This document shows, piece after piece, positions 43,081-52,350 of a DNA stretch of 64,000 nt. The notes beneath the pieces were generated by a model, which saw only the letters and a list, made by a program, of their open reading frames with translations, searched no databases and was not told the origin of the DNA. Positions within the stretch are counted from its first letter, which is position 1. Each line of letters begins with the position of its first letter. Source of the DNA: Pseudomonas nitroreducens. GTDB taxonomy: Bacteria; Pseudomonadota; Gammaproteobacteria; Pseudomonadales; Pseudomonadaceae. The stretch spans positions 124,001 to 188,000 of the forward strand of contig NZ_JACHLI010000007.1 of NCBI RefSeq assembly GCF_014204515.1. The letters are read 5' to 3'. Position numbers and translations under genes: made by a program.

Positions 43081-43877
43081 TGCGCAAGACTTCACCGCTC
43101 GAGCGAATTCGCCTGCTCGGGCGAGCGGGCCTCGACGTGCTCGAGGCGCTCGGCCGTTCGACGCTGTTCCTGGTGCATGCGATCTTCGGTCGCGGCGTGC
43201 ACAGCGGCGCGTTCCAGCTGCTGGTCAAGCAGCTCTATTCCGTCGGCGTGCTGTCGCTGGCGATCATCGTCGTCTCCGGCCTGTTCATCGGCATGGTGCT
43301 GGCCCTGCAGGGCTACAACATCCTGGCCAGCTACGGCTCCGAGCAGGCCGTCGGGCAGATGGTGGCGCTGACGCTGTTGCGTGAACTGGGGCCGGTGGTG
43401 ACCGGTCTGTTGTTCGCAGGACGTGCCGGTTCCGCGCTGACCGCCGAGATCGGCAACATGAAATCCACCGAACAGTTGTCGAGCCTGGAGATGATCGGCG
43501 TCGATCCGCTCAAGTACATCATCGCCCCGCGCCTGTGGGCCGGCTTCATCTCGATGCCGCTGCTGGCGGCTATCTTCAGTGTGGTCGGCATCTGGGGCGG
43601 CGCCCTGGTGGCCGTGGACTGGCTGGGCGTGTACGACGGCTCGTACTGGTCGAACATGCAGAACAGCGTGCAGTTCACCAAGGACATTCTCAATGGCGTG
43701 GTCAAGAGTGTGGTGTTCGCCTTCGTCGTGACCTGGATCGCCGTGTTCCAGGGCTATGACTGCGAGCCTACCTCCGAAGGTATCAGCCGCGCCACCACCC
43801 GTACCGTTGTGTATGCCTCCCTGGCCGTGCTGGGGCTGGACTTCATCCTGACCGCTTTGATGTTTGGAGACTTCTGA
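43080..43877 (+). CDS. mlaE: Phospholipid transport permease MlaE
   Basis: 265 residues with five to six membrane helices; MlaE/permease motifs LALQGYNILASYGSEQAVG, LLRELGPVVTGLLFAGRAGSALTAEIGNMK and EQLSSLEMIGVDPLKYIIAPR. Forms the membrane channel of the Mla complex. One-base overlaps with mlaF and mlaD show tight coupling. Confidence 0.96.
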   Translation: MRKTSPLERIRLLGRAGLDVLEALGRSTLFLVHAIFGRGVHSGAFQLLVKQLYSVGVLSLAIIVVSGLFIGMVLALQGYNILASYGSEQAVGQMVALTLLRELGPVVTGLLFAGRAGSALTAEIGNMKSTEQLSSLEMIGVDPLKYIIAPRLWAGFISMPLLAAIFSVVGIWGGALVAVDWLGVYDGSYWSNMQNSVQFTKDILNGVVKSVVFAFVVTWIAVFQGYDCEPTSEGISRATTRTVVYASLAVLGLDFILTALMFGDF

Positions 43878-44350
43878 TGCAAACCCGCACCCTGGAAATC
43901 GGTGTAGGCCTGTTCATTCTGGCCGGTCTGCTGGCCCTGTTGCTGCTGGCCCTGCGCGTCAGCGGACTGACCGTGGGCGGCACCGGTGACACCTACAAGC
44001 TGTACGCCTACTTCGACAACATCGCCGGCGTCACCGTGCGTGGCAAGGTGACCATGGCCGGCGTCACCATCGGCAAGGTCACCGCGGTCGACCTGGATCA
44101 CGACAGCTATCGTGGTCGGGTGACCATGGAGATCAACCGCCAGGTCAACAACCTGCCGGACGATTCCACCGCCTCCATCCTCACCGCCGGCCTGCTGGGC
44201 GAGAAGTACATCGGCATCAGCGTTGGTGGCGATGAAGAGCTGCTCAAGGAAGGCGATACCATCAAGGACACCCAGTCGGCACTCGTGCTGGAAGACCTGA
44301 TCGGCAAGTTCCTGCTGAATTCGGTCAACAAAGACGACTCGAAGAAATGA
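43877..44350 (+). CDS. mlaD: MCE-domain protein MlaD
   Basis: 157 residues. One N-terminal membrane helix (GVGLFILAGLLALLLLALRV) and one MCE domain (YKLYAYFDNIAGVTVRGKVTMAGVTIGKV; LTAGLLGEKYIGISVG). It forms the hexameric periplasmic ring through which phospholipids pass. The stop lies 11 nt before the chosen mlaC start. Confidence 0.95.
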   Translation: MQTRTLEIGVGLFILAGLLALLLLALRVSGLTVGGTGDTYKLYAYFDNIAGVTVRGKVTMAGVTIGKVTAVDLDHDSYRGRVTMEINRQVNNLPDDSTASILTAGLLGEKYIGISVGGDEELLKEGDTIKDTQSALVLEDLIGKFLLNSVNKDDSKK

Positions 44351-44361
44351 GGACTCACTCC

Positions 44362-45009
44362 ATGTTGAAAACCTTGCGCCGCGGCTTCCTGGTCCTGCTC
44401 GCCATCCTGCCGCTGTTCGCCCAGGCCGAGCAGACCGCCCAGCAGGTCGTGCAGCAGACCGTCGACAGCCTGCTGTCGGACCTGAAGACCAACAAGGCCA
44501 GCTACAAGGCCAATCCCCAGGCCTTCTACGACACCCTCAACCGCATCCTCGGCCCGGTGGTGGACTCCGAAGGCATCGCCAAGGGCGTGATGACCGTCAA
44601 GTATTCGCGCCAGGCGACTCCGGAGCAGATCAAGCGCTTCGAGGAGACCTTCAAGAACAGCCTGTTCCAGTTCTACGGCAACGCGCTGCTGGAATACGAC
44701 AACCAGGACATCCGCGTGCTGAACACCGGCAAGCAGGAGCAGGATCGCGCTTCGGTCAACATGCAGGTGGTCGGCGGCAACGGTGCCGTCTATCCGGTGC
44801 AGTACACCATGGTCAACCAGGGCGGCGACTGGCGCCTGCGTAACGTGATCATCAACGGCATCAACATCGGCAAGCTGTTCCGTGACCAGTTCGCCGACTC
44901 CATGCAGAAGAACCGCAACGACCTGGAGAAGACCATCGCCGGTTGGGGCCAGGTGGTCGCCAACGCCAAGGACGCTGCCAAGGGCCAGCCGGAAGGCGGC
45001 GCGCAATGA
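44362..45009 (+). CDS. mlaC: Periplasmic phospholipid-binding protein MlaC
   Basis: 215 residues. Signal peptide MLKTLRRGFLVLLAILPLFAQA. MlaC/Ttg2D family: NPQAFYDTLNRILGPVVD, FEETFKNSLFQFYGNALLEY and DWRLRNVIINGINIGKLFRDQF. It shuttles phospholipids between the outer-membrane MlaA complex and MlaFEDB. The ATG at 44362 (GAGG 9 nt upstream) gives the best signal peptide; the ATG at 44347, overlapping the mlaD stop, is an alternative. Confidence 0.94.
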   Translation: MLKTLRRGFLVLLAILPLFAQAEQTAQQVVQQTVDSLLSDLKTNKASYKANPQAFYDTLNRILGPVVDSEGIAKGVMTVKYSRQATPEQIKRFEETFKNSLFQFYGNALLEYDNQDIRVLNTGKQEQDRASVNMQVVGGNGAVYPVQYTMVNQGGDWRLRNVIINGINIGKLFRDQFADSMQKNRNDLEKTIAGWGQVVANAKDAAKGQPEGGAQ

Positions 45010-45314
45010 CCCAGGGCAGTATCACGGAGCGCGCCGAAGGCCAGCTGGCGCTGGCCGGGGTGCTGGATTACAGCACCGGCCCGAACCTGCGTGAGCAGGG
45101 CGGCCGGCTGATCGCCGCCAGCAAGGCCAGTGCACTGCACCTGGACTGCTCGGCAGTGGAGCGCTCCAGCAGCGTCGGATTGTCGCTGCTGCTGTCGTTC
45201 ACCCGTGATGCGCGCAAAGCCGGGAAATCGCTGCAGATCGCCGGTATGCCCAAGGAAATGCAGGAGATCGCCAAGGTTGGCGGTCTGCTGGAGATTCTGC
45301 CGTTACAGCAGTGA
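45006..45314 (+). CDS. mlaB: STAS-domain protein MlaB
   Basis: 102 residues. STAS fold: LALAGVLDYSTGPNLREQG, ALHLDCSAVERSSSVGLSLLLSF (the Ser/Thr loop) and LQIAGMPKEMQEIAKVGGLLEIL. MlaB binds MlaF and supports assembly and activity of the transporter. Its start ATG overlaps the mlaC stop (ATGA). Confidence 0.93.
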   Translation: MTQGSITERAEGQLALAGVLDYSTGPNLREQGGRLIAASKASALHLDCSAVERSSSVGLSLLLSFTRDARKAGKSLQIAGMPKEMQEIAKVGGLLEILPLQQ

Positions 45315-45326
45315 GACACTGAAAAG

Positions 45327-45378
45327 GCCCTCCGTCCGCGACTTCCCCTGCCGGGGTTCGCAGGCGGGGGGCTTTTTT
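45327..45378 (+). terminator. Terminator after mlaFEDCB
   Basis: GCCCTCCG (from 45327) pairs with CGGGGGGC (with one G-T pair), and an inner segment CCCCTGCCGGGG adds structure; six T residues follow (45373-45378). It ends the mla operon 47 bp before ibaG. Confidence 0.6.
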
Positions 45379-45424
45379 GTATCATTGCCGACCCGCGCGC
45401 GTAGGGCGCCGAACGAGGTTGAGC

Positions 45425-45670
45425 ATGCAGGCCGTAGAAGTCAAAAACTTCCTGGAATCGAAACTGCCAGGTACCCAGATTGAAGTGGAAGGCGAAGGCG
45501 AAGGCTGCAATTTCCAGCTGAACCTGATCAGCGACGAACTGGCGGGCCTGAGCCCGGTCAAGCGCCAGCAACAGATCTATGCCCACCTGAACGACTGGAT
45601 CGCCTCGGGCGCCATCCATGCCGTCACCATGAAATTCTTCAGCCGCGCCGCCTGGGCCGAGCGTTCCTGA
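45425..45670 (+). CDS. ibaG: BolA-family protein IbaG
   Basis: 81 residues, BolA fold: VKNFLESKLPGTQIEVEGEGEGCNFQLNLISDEL, then LSPVKRQQQIYAHLNDWI and a C-terminal AVTMKFFSRAAW. IbaG-type proteins partner monothiol glutaredoxins in iron-sulfur trafficking and respond to acid stress. The start at 45425 (MQAVEVKNF) is the family start. It lies 19 bp before murA, a conserved arrangement. Confidence 0.94.
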   Translation: MQAVEVKNFLESKLPGTQIEVEGEGEGCNFQLNLISDELAGLSPVKRQQQIYAHLNDWIASGAIHAVTMKFFSRAAWAERS

Positions 45671-45689
45671 GCCCACGGGGAATATTGCA

Positions 45690-46958
45690 ATGGACAAACT
45701 GATCATTACCGGCGGCACTCGTCTCGATGGCGAGATCCGCATCTCCGGCGCGAAGAACTCGGCGCTGCCGATCCTCGCCGCCACCCTGCTGGCGGACACC
45801 CCGGTGACCGTCTGCAACCTGCCGCACCTGCACGACATCACCACCATGATCGAGCTGTTCGGTCGCATGGGCGTGCAGCCGATCATCGACGAGAAACTCA
45901 ACGTCGAAGTCGACGCCAGCACCATCAAGACCCTGGTGGCGCCGTACGAACTGGTGAAGACCATGCGTGCCTCGATCCTCGTGCTCGGCCCGATGGTCGC
46001 CCGCTTCGGTGAAGCCGAAGTGGCGCTGCCCGGCGGCTGCGCCATCGGCTCGCGTCCGGTGGACCTGCACATCCGCGGCCTGGAAGCCATGGGCGCGCAG
46101 ATCAGCGTCGAAGGCGGCTACATCAAGGCCAAGGCTCCGGCTGGCGGCCTGCTGGGCGCGCACTTCTTCTTCGATACCGTCTCCGTGACCGGTACCGAGA
46201 ACATCATGATGGCCGCCGCGCTGGCCAACGGCCGTTCGGTGCTGGAAAACGCCGCGCGCGAACCCGAGGTCGTCGACCTGGCCAACTTCATCAACGCCAT
46301 GGGCGGTGATGTACAGGGTGCCGGTACCGACACCATCGTCATCAACGGGGTGAAGAGCCTGGGTGGCGGTGCCAAGTACAACGTCATGCCCGACCGCATC
46401 GAGACCGGTACCTACCTGGTCGCCGCGGCGGCCACCGGTGGCCGCGTCAAGCTCAAGGACACCGATCCGACCATCCTCGAGGCGGTCCTGGCCAAGCTGG
46501 TCGAAGCCGGTGCACACATCACCACCGGCAGCAACTGGATCGAGCTGGACATGAAGGGCAACCGGCCGAAGGCGGTGAACATCCGCACTGCGCCGTACCC
46601 GGCATTCCCCACCGACATGCAGGCGCAGTTCATCTCCCTGAACGCCATCGCCGAAGGCACCGGCGCGGTCATCGAGACCGTGTTCGAGAACCGCTTCATG
46701 CACGTCTATGAAATGAACCGCATGGGCGCGCAGATCCTGGTCGAAGGCAACACCGCCATCGTCACCGGCGTCGAGGAGCTCAAGGGCGCACCGGTCATGG
46801 CGACCGACCTGCGCGCTTCCGCCAGCCTGGTGATCGCCGCCCTGGTGGCCGATGGCGACACCATGATCGACCGCATCTACCACATCGACCGTGGCTACGA
46901 GTGCATCGAAGAGAAACTGCAACTGCTCGGCGCCAAGATCCGCCGCGTACCGGGCTGA
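45690..46958 (+). CDS. murA: UDP-N-acetylglucosamine 1-carboxyvinyltransferase MurA
   Basis: 422 residues. Catalytic Cys117 is in LPGGCAIGSRPVDLH, so the enzyme should be fosfomycin-sensitive at this residue. Other EPSP-synthase-fold blocks: SGAKNSALPILAATLLAD and PYPAFPTDMQAQF. First committed step of peptidoglycan precursor synthesis, transferring enolpyruvate to UDP-GlcNAc. Confidence 0.97.
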   Translation: MDKLIITGGTRLDGEIRISGAKNSALPILAATLLADTPVTVCNLPHLHDITTMIELFGRMGVQPIIDEKLNVEVDASTIKTLVAPYELVKTMRASILVLGPMVARFGEAEVALPGGCAIGSRPVDLHIRGLEAMGAQISVEGGYIKAKAPAGGLLGAHFFFDTVSVTGTENIMMAAALANGRSVLENAAREPEVVDLANFINAMGGDVQGAGTDTIVINGVKSLGGGAKYNVMPDRIETGTYLVAAAATGGRVKLKDTDPTILEAVLAKLVEAGAHITTGSNWIELDMKGNRPKAVNIRTAPYPAFPTDMQAQFISLNAIAEGTGAVIETVFENRFMHVYEMNRMGAQILVEGNTAIVTGVEELKGAPVMATDLRASASLVIAALVADGDTMIDRIYHIDRGYECIEEKLQLLGAKIRRVPG

Positions 46959-46972
46959 GGCAGAACCAGACG

Positions 46973-47608
46973 ATGCTGACGATTGCCCTGTCCAAGGGCC
47001 GGATCCTCGACGACACCCTGCCGCTGCTCGCAGCGGCAGGCATCGTGCCGACCGAGAATCCGGACAAGAGCCGCAAGCTGATCATCCCCACCACCCTCGA
47101 TGACGTGCGCCTGCTGATCGTGCGCGCCACCGACGTGCCGACCTATGTCGAGCATGGCGCCGCCGACCTCGGCGTTGCCGGCAAGGACGTGCTCATGGAG
47201 TACGGTGGCCAGGGCCTCTACGAGCCGCTGGACCTGAAGATCGCCAACTGCAAGCTGATGACCGCGGGTGCGGTCGGCGCGCCGGAGCCCAAGGGCCGCC
47301 TGCGCGTGGCCACCAAGTTCGTCAACGTCGCCAAGCGCTACTACGCCGAACAGGGCCGCCAGGTCGATGTGATCAAACTGTACGGCTCCATGGAGCTGGC
47401 GCCGCTGATCGGCCTCGCCGACAAGATCATCGACGTGGTCGATACCGGTAACACCCTGCGTGCGAACGGCCTGGAACCCCAGGAACTGATCGCCCACATC
47501 AGCTCGCGTCTGGTGGTGAACAAGGCCTCGATGAAGATGCAGCATGCGCGCATCCAGGCCCTGATCGACACCCTGCGCGAAGCGGTGGAGTCTCGACACC
47601 GGGCGTAA
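46973..47608 (+). CDS. hisG: ATP phosphoribosyltransferase, short form HisG
   Basis: 211 residues, the short catalytic HisG that needs the HisZ regulatory subunit (hisZ is not in this window). Blocks LTIALSKGRILDDTLPLL and DVVDTGNTLRANGL are characteristic. First step of histidine synthesis: ATP plus PRPP. The start at 46973 matches orthologues (MLTIALSKG); a longer reading overlaps murA. Confidence 0.96.
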   Translation: MLTIALSKGRILDDTLPLLAAAGIVPTENPDKSRKLIIPTTLDDVRLLIVRATDVPTYVEHGAADLGVAGKDVLMEYGGQGLYEPLDLKIANCKLMTAGAVGAPEPKGRLRVATKFVNVAKRYYAEQGRQVDVIKLYGSMELAPLIGLADKIIDVVDTGNTLRANGLEPQELIAHISSRLVVNKASMKMQHARIQALIDTLREAVESRHRA

Positions 47609-47659
47609 TTCATACCGCGACTCCGGTCGCGGCCGCCTATCCGTGTCATAGCCAAATTT

Positions 47660-47706
47660 TCTCGGGTGCCCGCACGGAAGGCTTGATAGTCTTGCGGCGC
47701 CCGAGA
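47660..47706 (+). promoter_or_regulatory. Inverted repeat in the hisG-hisD gap
   Basis: TCTCGGGTGCC (47660-47670) and GGCGCCCGAGA (47696-47706) are complementary in 10 of 11 positions (the other is a G-T pair), with a 25-nt loop, ending 24 nt before the hisD ATG. A second perfect stem, CCGCGAC/GTCGCGG, lies at 47615-47632. Neither has a U-tract. They may be an mRNA leader structure for hisD or an operator; the role is unknown. Confidence 0.4.
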
Positions 47707-47730
47707 TCATGCCAATTAAAGAGGCCAGCT

Positions 47731-49053
47731 ATGACCGCACCCTTCGCAATCCGTCGACTCAACGCCGCCGATCCGGACTTCGCGCGTCATCTGGACCATC
47801 TGCTCTCCTGGGAAAGCGTGTCCGACGAGTCGGTGAACCAGCGCGTGCTGGACATCATTGCCGACGTGCGCGAGCGCGGTGACGCCGCCGTGGTGGAGTT
47901 CACCCAGCGCTTCGACGGCGTCGACGCCAAGTCCATGGCTGACCTGATCCTGCCGCGCGAGCGCCTGGAACTGGCCCTGACCCGCATCACCCCGGCCCAG
48001 CGCGAGGCGCTGGAAACCGCGGCCGAGCGCGTACGCAGCTACCACGAGAAGCAGAAGCAGGACTCCTGGCGCTACACCGAGGCTGACGGCACCGTGCTCG
48101 GCCAGCAGGTTACCCCGTTGGACCGCGCCGGCCTGTACGTGCCCGGCGGCAAGGCTTCCTACCCGTCGTCCGTGCTGATGAACGCCATTCCGGCCAAGGT
48201 CGCCGGCGTCGCCGAAGTGGTGATGGTGGTGCCGACCCCGCGTGGCGAGATCAACGAGATCGTCCTCGCGGCCGCCTGCATCGCCGGCGTCGACCGCGTG
48301 TTCACCATCGGCGGCGCCCAGGCCGTGGCCGCGCTGGCCTACGGCACCGAGAGCGTGCCGCAGGTGGACAAGATCGTCGGCCCGGGCAACATCTACGTCG
48401 CCACCGCCAAGCGCCACGTGTTCGGCCAGGTGGGCATCGACATGATCGCCGGCCCCTCGGAAATCCTCGTGGTCTGCGACGGCGGCACCGATCCGGACTG
48501 GATCGCCATGGACCTGTTCTCCCAGGCCGAGCACGACGAGGACGCGCAGTCGATCCTGGTCAGCCCGGACGCCGCCTTCCTGGACAAGGTCGCCGCCAGC
48601 ATCGAGAAGCTGCTGCCGACCATGGAACGCGCCGAGATCATCCGCACCTCGCTGACCAACCGTGGGGCGCTGATTCTGGTCGCCGACCAGGAACAGGCCT
48701 GCCAGGTTGCCAACCGCATCGCCCCGGAACACCTGGAGCTGTCGGTGGAAAACCCGGAAAGCTGGCTGCCGAAGATTCGCCACGCCGGCGCCATCTTCAT
48801 GGGCCGCTACACCGCCGAGGCGTTGGGCGACTACTGCGCCGGGCCGAACCACGTGCTGCCGACTTCCGGCACCGCGCGTTTCTCCTCGCCGCTGGGTGTG
48901 TATGACTTCCAGAAGCGTTCCTCGATCATCTTCTGCTCCGCGCCGGGCGCTTCCGAGCTGGGCAAGACCGCTTCGATCCTGGCCCGCGGCGAGTCGCTGA
49001 CCGCCCACGCGCGCAGCGCCGAGTTCCGCATCCTTGACGGCAAGAGTGAGTAA
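47731..49053 (+). CDS. hisD: Histidinol dehydrogenase HisD
   Basis: 440 residues. Signature blocks: PLDRAGLYVPGGKASYPSSVLMN, GPGNIYVATAKRHVFG, GPSEILVVCDG, the zinc/catalytic region QAEHDEDAQSILV, and PNHVLPTSGTARF. It makes the last two oxidations to histidine. The start at 47731 matches MTAPFAIRRLN; the open frame upstream is intergenic. Confidence 0.97.
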   Translation: MTAPFAIRRLNAADPDFARHLDHLLSWESVSDESVNQRVLDIIADVRERGDAAVVEFTQRFDGVDAKSMADLILPRERLELALTRITPAQREALETAAERVRSYHEKQKQDSWRYTEADGTVLGQQVTPLDRAGLYVPGGKASYPSSVLMNAIPAKVAGVAEVVMVVPTPRGEINEIVLAAACIAGVDRVFTIGGAQAVAALAYGTESVPQVDKIVGPGNIYVATAKRHVFGQVGIDMIAGPSEILVVCDGGTDPDWIAMDLFSQAEHDEDAQSILVSPDAAFLDKVAASIEKLLPTMERAEIIRTSLTNRGALILVADQEQACQVANRIAPEHLELSVENPESWLPKIRHAGAIFMGRYTAEALGDYCAGPNHVLPTSGTARFSSPLGVYDFQKRSSIIFCSAPGASELGKTASILARGESLTAHARSAEFRILDGKSE

Positions 49054-49056
49054 CCG

Positions 49057-50112
49057 ATGAGCAAATTCTGGAGTCCCTTCGTCAAGGAACTGGTCCCCTA
49101 CGTTCCGGGCGAGCAGCCGAAGCTGGCCAAGCTGGTCAAGCTGAACACCAACGAGAACCCCTACGGCCCGTCGCCGAAGGTGGTCGCCGCGATCCAGGCC
49201 GAGCTGAACGACACGCTGCGCCTGTACCCGGACCCGAATGCCGACCGCCTCAAGCAGACCATCGCCGAGTACCACGGCGTGAAGACCTCCCAGGTCTTCG
49301 TCGGCAATGGCTCGGACGAAGTCCTGGCGCACGCCTTCCACGCGCTGTTCCAGCACGGCAAGCCGCTGCTGTTCCCCGACGTGACCTACAGCTTCTACCC
49401 GGTCTATTGCGGTCTGTACGGCATCGACTTCGAAGCGCTGCCGCTGGACGAGCAGTTCCAGATCCGCGTCGAGGATTACGCGCGCCCGAACGGCGGCATC
49501 ATCTTCCCCAACCCCAACGCGCCCACGGGTTGCCTGCTGCCGCTCGAAGCCGTCGAGCGCCTGCTGCAGGCCAGCCCGGACAGCGTGGTGCTGGTGGACG
49601 AGGCCTACGTCGACTTCGGCGGCGAAACCGCGATTTCCCTGGTCAACCGCTATCCGAACCTGCTGGTGGCGCAGACCCTGTCCAAGTCGCGTTCGCTGGC
49701 GGGCCTGCGGGTCGGCTTCGCGGTGGGCCACGAGGACCTGATCGAGGCGCTGGAGCGGGTGAAGAACAGCTTCAACTCCTACCCGCTGGACCGTCTGGCC
49801 CTGGCCGGCGCGGTGGCGTCCTTCGAGGACCAGGCCTACTTCGAGCAGACCTGCAGCGCGGTGATCCACAGCCGCGAGAAGCTGGTGGCCGAGCTGATGA
49901 CCCTGGGCTTCGACGTGCTGCCGTCGGCGGCGAACTTCATCTTCGCCCGCCACCCACAGCGCGACGGCGCCGAACTGGCCGCGGCCCTGCGCGAGGAGGG
50001 CGTGATCGTGCGCCATTTCAAGCAGCAGCGGATCAACCAGTTCCTGCGTATCAGCATCGGCACCGAGGAGCAGAACCAGGCTCTGATCGATGCCCTGCGG
50101 CTGAAGCTGTAA
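49057..50112 (+). CDS. hisC: Histidinol-phosphate aminotransferase HisC
   Basis: 351 residues. Fold-type I aminotransferase: LNTNENPYGPSPKV, FVGNGSDEVL, the Asp in VLVDEAYVDF and PLP-Lys210 in TLSKSRSLAGLRVGF. It transaminates imidazole-acetol phosphate. It begins 3 nt after hisD and ends the hisGDC run, with a terminator following. Pseudomonads often carry a second hisC, so the name may be hisC1. Confidence 0.94.
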   Translation: MSKFWSPFVKELVPYVPGEQPKLAKLVKLNTNENPYGPSPKVVAAIQAELNDTLRLYPDPNADRLKQTIAEYHGVKTSQVFVGNGSDEVLAHAFHALFQHGKPLLFPDVTYSFYPVYCGLYGIDFEALPLDEQFQIRVEDYARPNGGIIFPNPNAPTGCLLPLEAVERLLQASPDSVVLVDEAYVDFGGETAISLVNRYPNLLVAQTLSKSRSLAGLRVGFAVGHEDLIEALERVKNSFNSYPLDRLALAGAVASFEDQAYFEQTCSAVIHSREKLVAELMTLGFDVLPSAANFIFARHPQRDGAELAAALREEGVIVRHFKQQRINQFLRISIGTEEQNQALIDALRLKL

Positions 50113-50131
50113 GGCTTTTGCTGGAAAAGAA

Positions 50132-50156
50132 AACGGCGCCCTCGGGCGCCGTTTTT
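50132..50156 (+). terminator. Rho-independent terminator after hisC
   Basis: AACGGCGCCC-TC-GGGCGCCGTT forms a strong stem with flanking A and T runs (AAAA before, TTTTT after), so it can also serve the convergent algW gene on the minus strand. It starts 19 nt after the hisC stop. Confidence 0.92.
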
Positions 50157-50181
50157 CATTGCTCTGGAAAGGAGCGCTGGA

Positions 50182-51330
<1,149 letters not shown>

Positions 51331-51443
51331 CGAAGAAAATCCTTGGGGTTGCTTGGCCGGGGGAGGGCCGATAGGGTGGCGGCCATTATACGGGCGGCGA
51401 GCCAAGAAAATAGACGCGCGCCGCCGTTGTTGGAGGAATTTCG

Positions 51444-52202
51444 ATGGCTATCGCACTGAGCACGCTGGTCGAGGAAGCGGACCGTTTTCTCGACGCGGCG
51501 AAGATCCAGGATTACTGCCCCAACGGCCTGCAGGTCGAGGGCCGTCCGCAGGTGCGCCGCATCGTTTCCGGCGTCACCGCCAGCCAGGCGCTGCTGGATG
51601 CCGCCGTGGCGGCGGACGCCGATGTGGTGCTGGTCCACCACGGCTATTTCTGGAAGGGCGAGGATGCCCGCGTGGTGGGCATGAAGCAGCGTCGCCTGAA
51701 GACCCTGCTGAACCATGACATCAGCCTGCTGGCTTATCACCTGCCGCTGGACCTGCACGGCGAGGTCGGCAACAACGTGCAGCTGGGCCGTCAGCTCGGC
51801 TTCGACATCGAAGGCCCGCTGGAGCCGGGCAACCCGCGCTCCATCGTGTTGCTCGGCTCGCTGGCCGAACCCATGCTGCCCAGCGATCTGGCCATCCACG
51901 TGCGCGACGTGCTGGGCCGCGAGCCACTGCTGGTGGACGGCGGCCAGCCGATCCGCCGCATCGCCTGGTGCACCGGTGGCGCCCAGGGCTACATCGACCA
52001 GGCGATTGCCGCGGGCGTCGATGCCTACCTGACCGGCGAGGTCTCCGAGCAGACCGTACACAGCGCGCGGGAGAACGGCATCAGCTTCATCGCCGCCGGC
52101 CACCATGCCACCGAGCGCTACGGCGTACAGGCGCTGGGGGATTACCTGGCCAAGCGTTTCGCCATCGAGCACCTGTTCATCGATTGCCCGAACCCGGCCT
52201 GA
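51444..52202 (+). CDS. Nif3-like dinuclear metal-binding protein (YbgI family)
   Basis: 252 residues, NIF3/YbgI family: YCPNGLQVEGRPQVRRI, metal ligands in DVVLVHHGYFWKGED and LLAYHLPLDLHGEVGNN, and near the C-terminus ISFIAAGHHATERYGVQALG. The family forms hexamer rings binding two metal ions; the proposed activity (GTP cyclohydrolase type 1 type 2-like) is poorly supported. It is divergent from algW, with 113 bp between the starts. Confidence 0.9.
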   Translation: MAIALSTLVEEADRFLDAAKIQDYCPNGLQVEGRPQVRRIVSGVTASQALLDAAVAADADVVLVHHGYFWKGEDARVVGMKQRRLKTLLNHDISLLAYHLPLDLHGEVGNNVQLGRQLGFDIEGPLEPGNPRSIVLLGSLAEPMLPSDLAIHVRDVLGREPLLVDGGQPIRRIAWCTGGAQGYIDQAIAAGVDAYLTGEVSEQTVHSARENGISFIAAGHHATERYGVQALGDYLAKRFAIEHLFIDCPNPA

Positions 52203-52218
52203 TGCGGCGGCTTTACTT

Positions 52219-52287
52219 GTAGGAGCGAGCTTGCTCGCGAACAATCCTCGGCACCGCGCCAAGGTTCGCGAGCAAGCTCGCTCCTAC
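52219..52287. repeat. REPIN (GTAGGAGCGAGCTTGCTCGCGAAC family)
   Basis: A complete inverted REP pair 16 bp after the Nif3-like gene: the left arm GTAGGAGCGAGCTTGCTCGC and its exact reverse complement at the right, with about 22 bp between. It shares the family of the elements at 13417, 57113 and 61466. Confidence 0.88.
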
Positions 52288-52308
52288 AGGTCACCCCAGC
52301 GCATGGGA

Positions 52309-52341
52309 TAAAAAAAGCCGGCTCAGTGAGCCGGCTTTTTC
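52309..52341. terminator. Bidirectional terminator between Nif3-like gene and mltB
   Basis: AGCCGGCTCA-GTGAGCCGGCT forms a strong stem with a run of seven A on the left and five T on the right, serving both convergent genes. It lies 10 bp from the end of mltB. Confidence 0.9.
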
Positions 52342-52350
52342 GTGGGCGCC

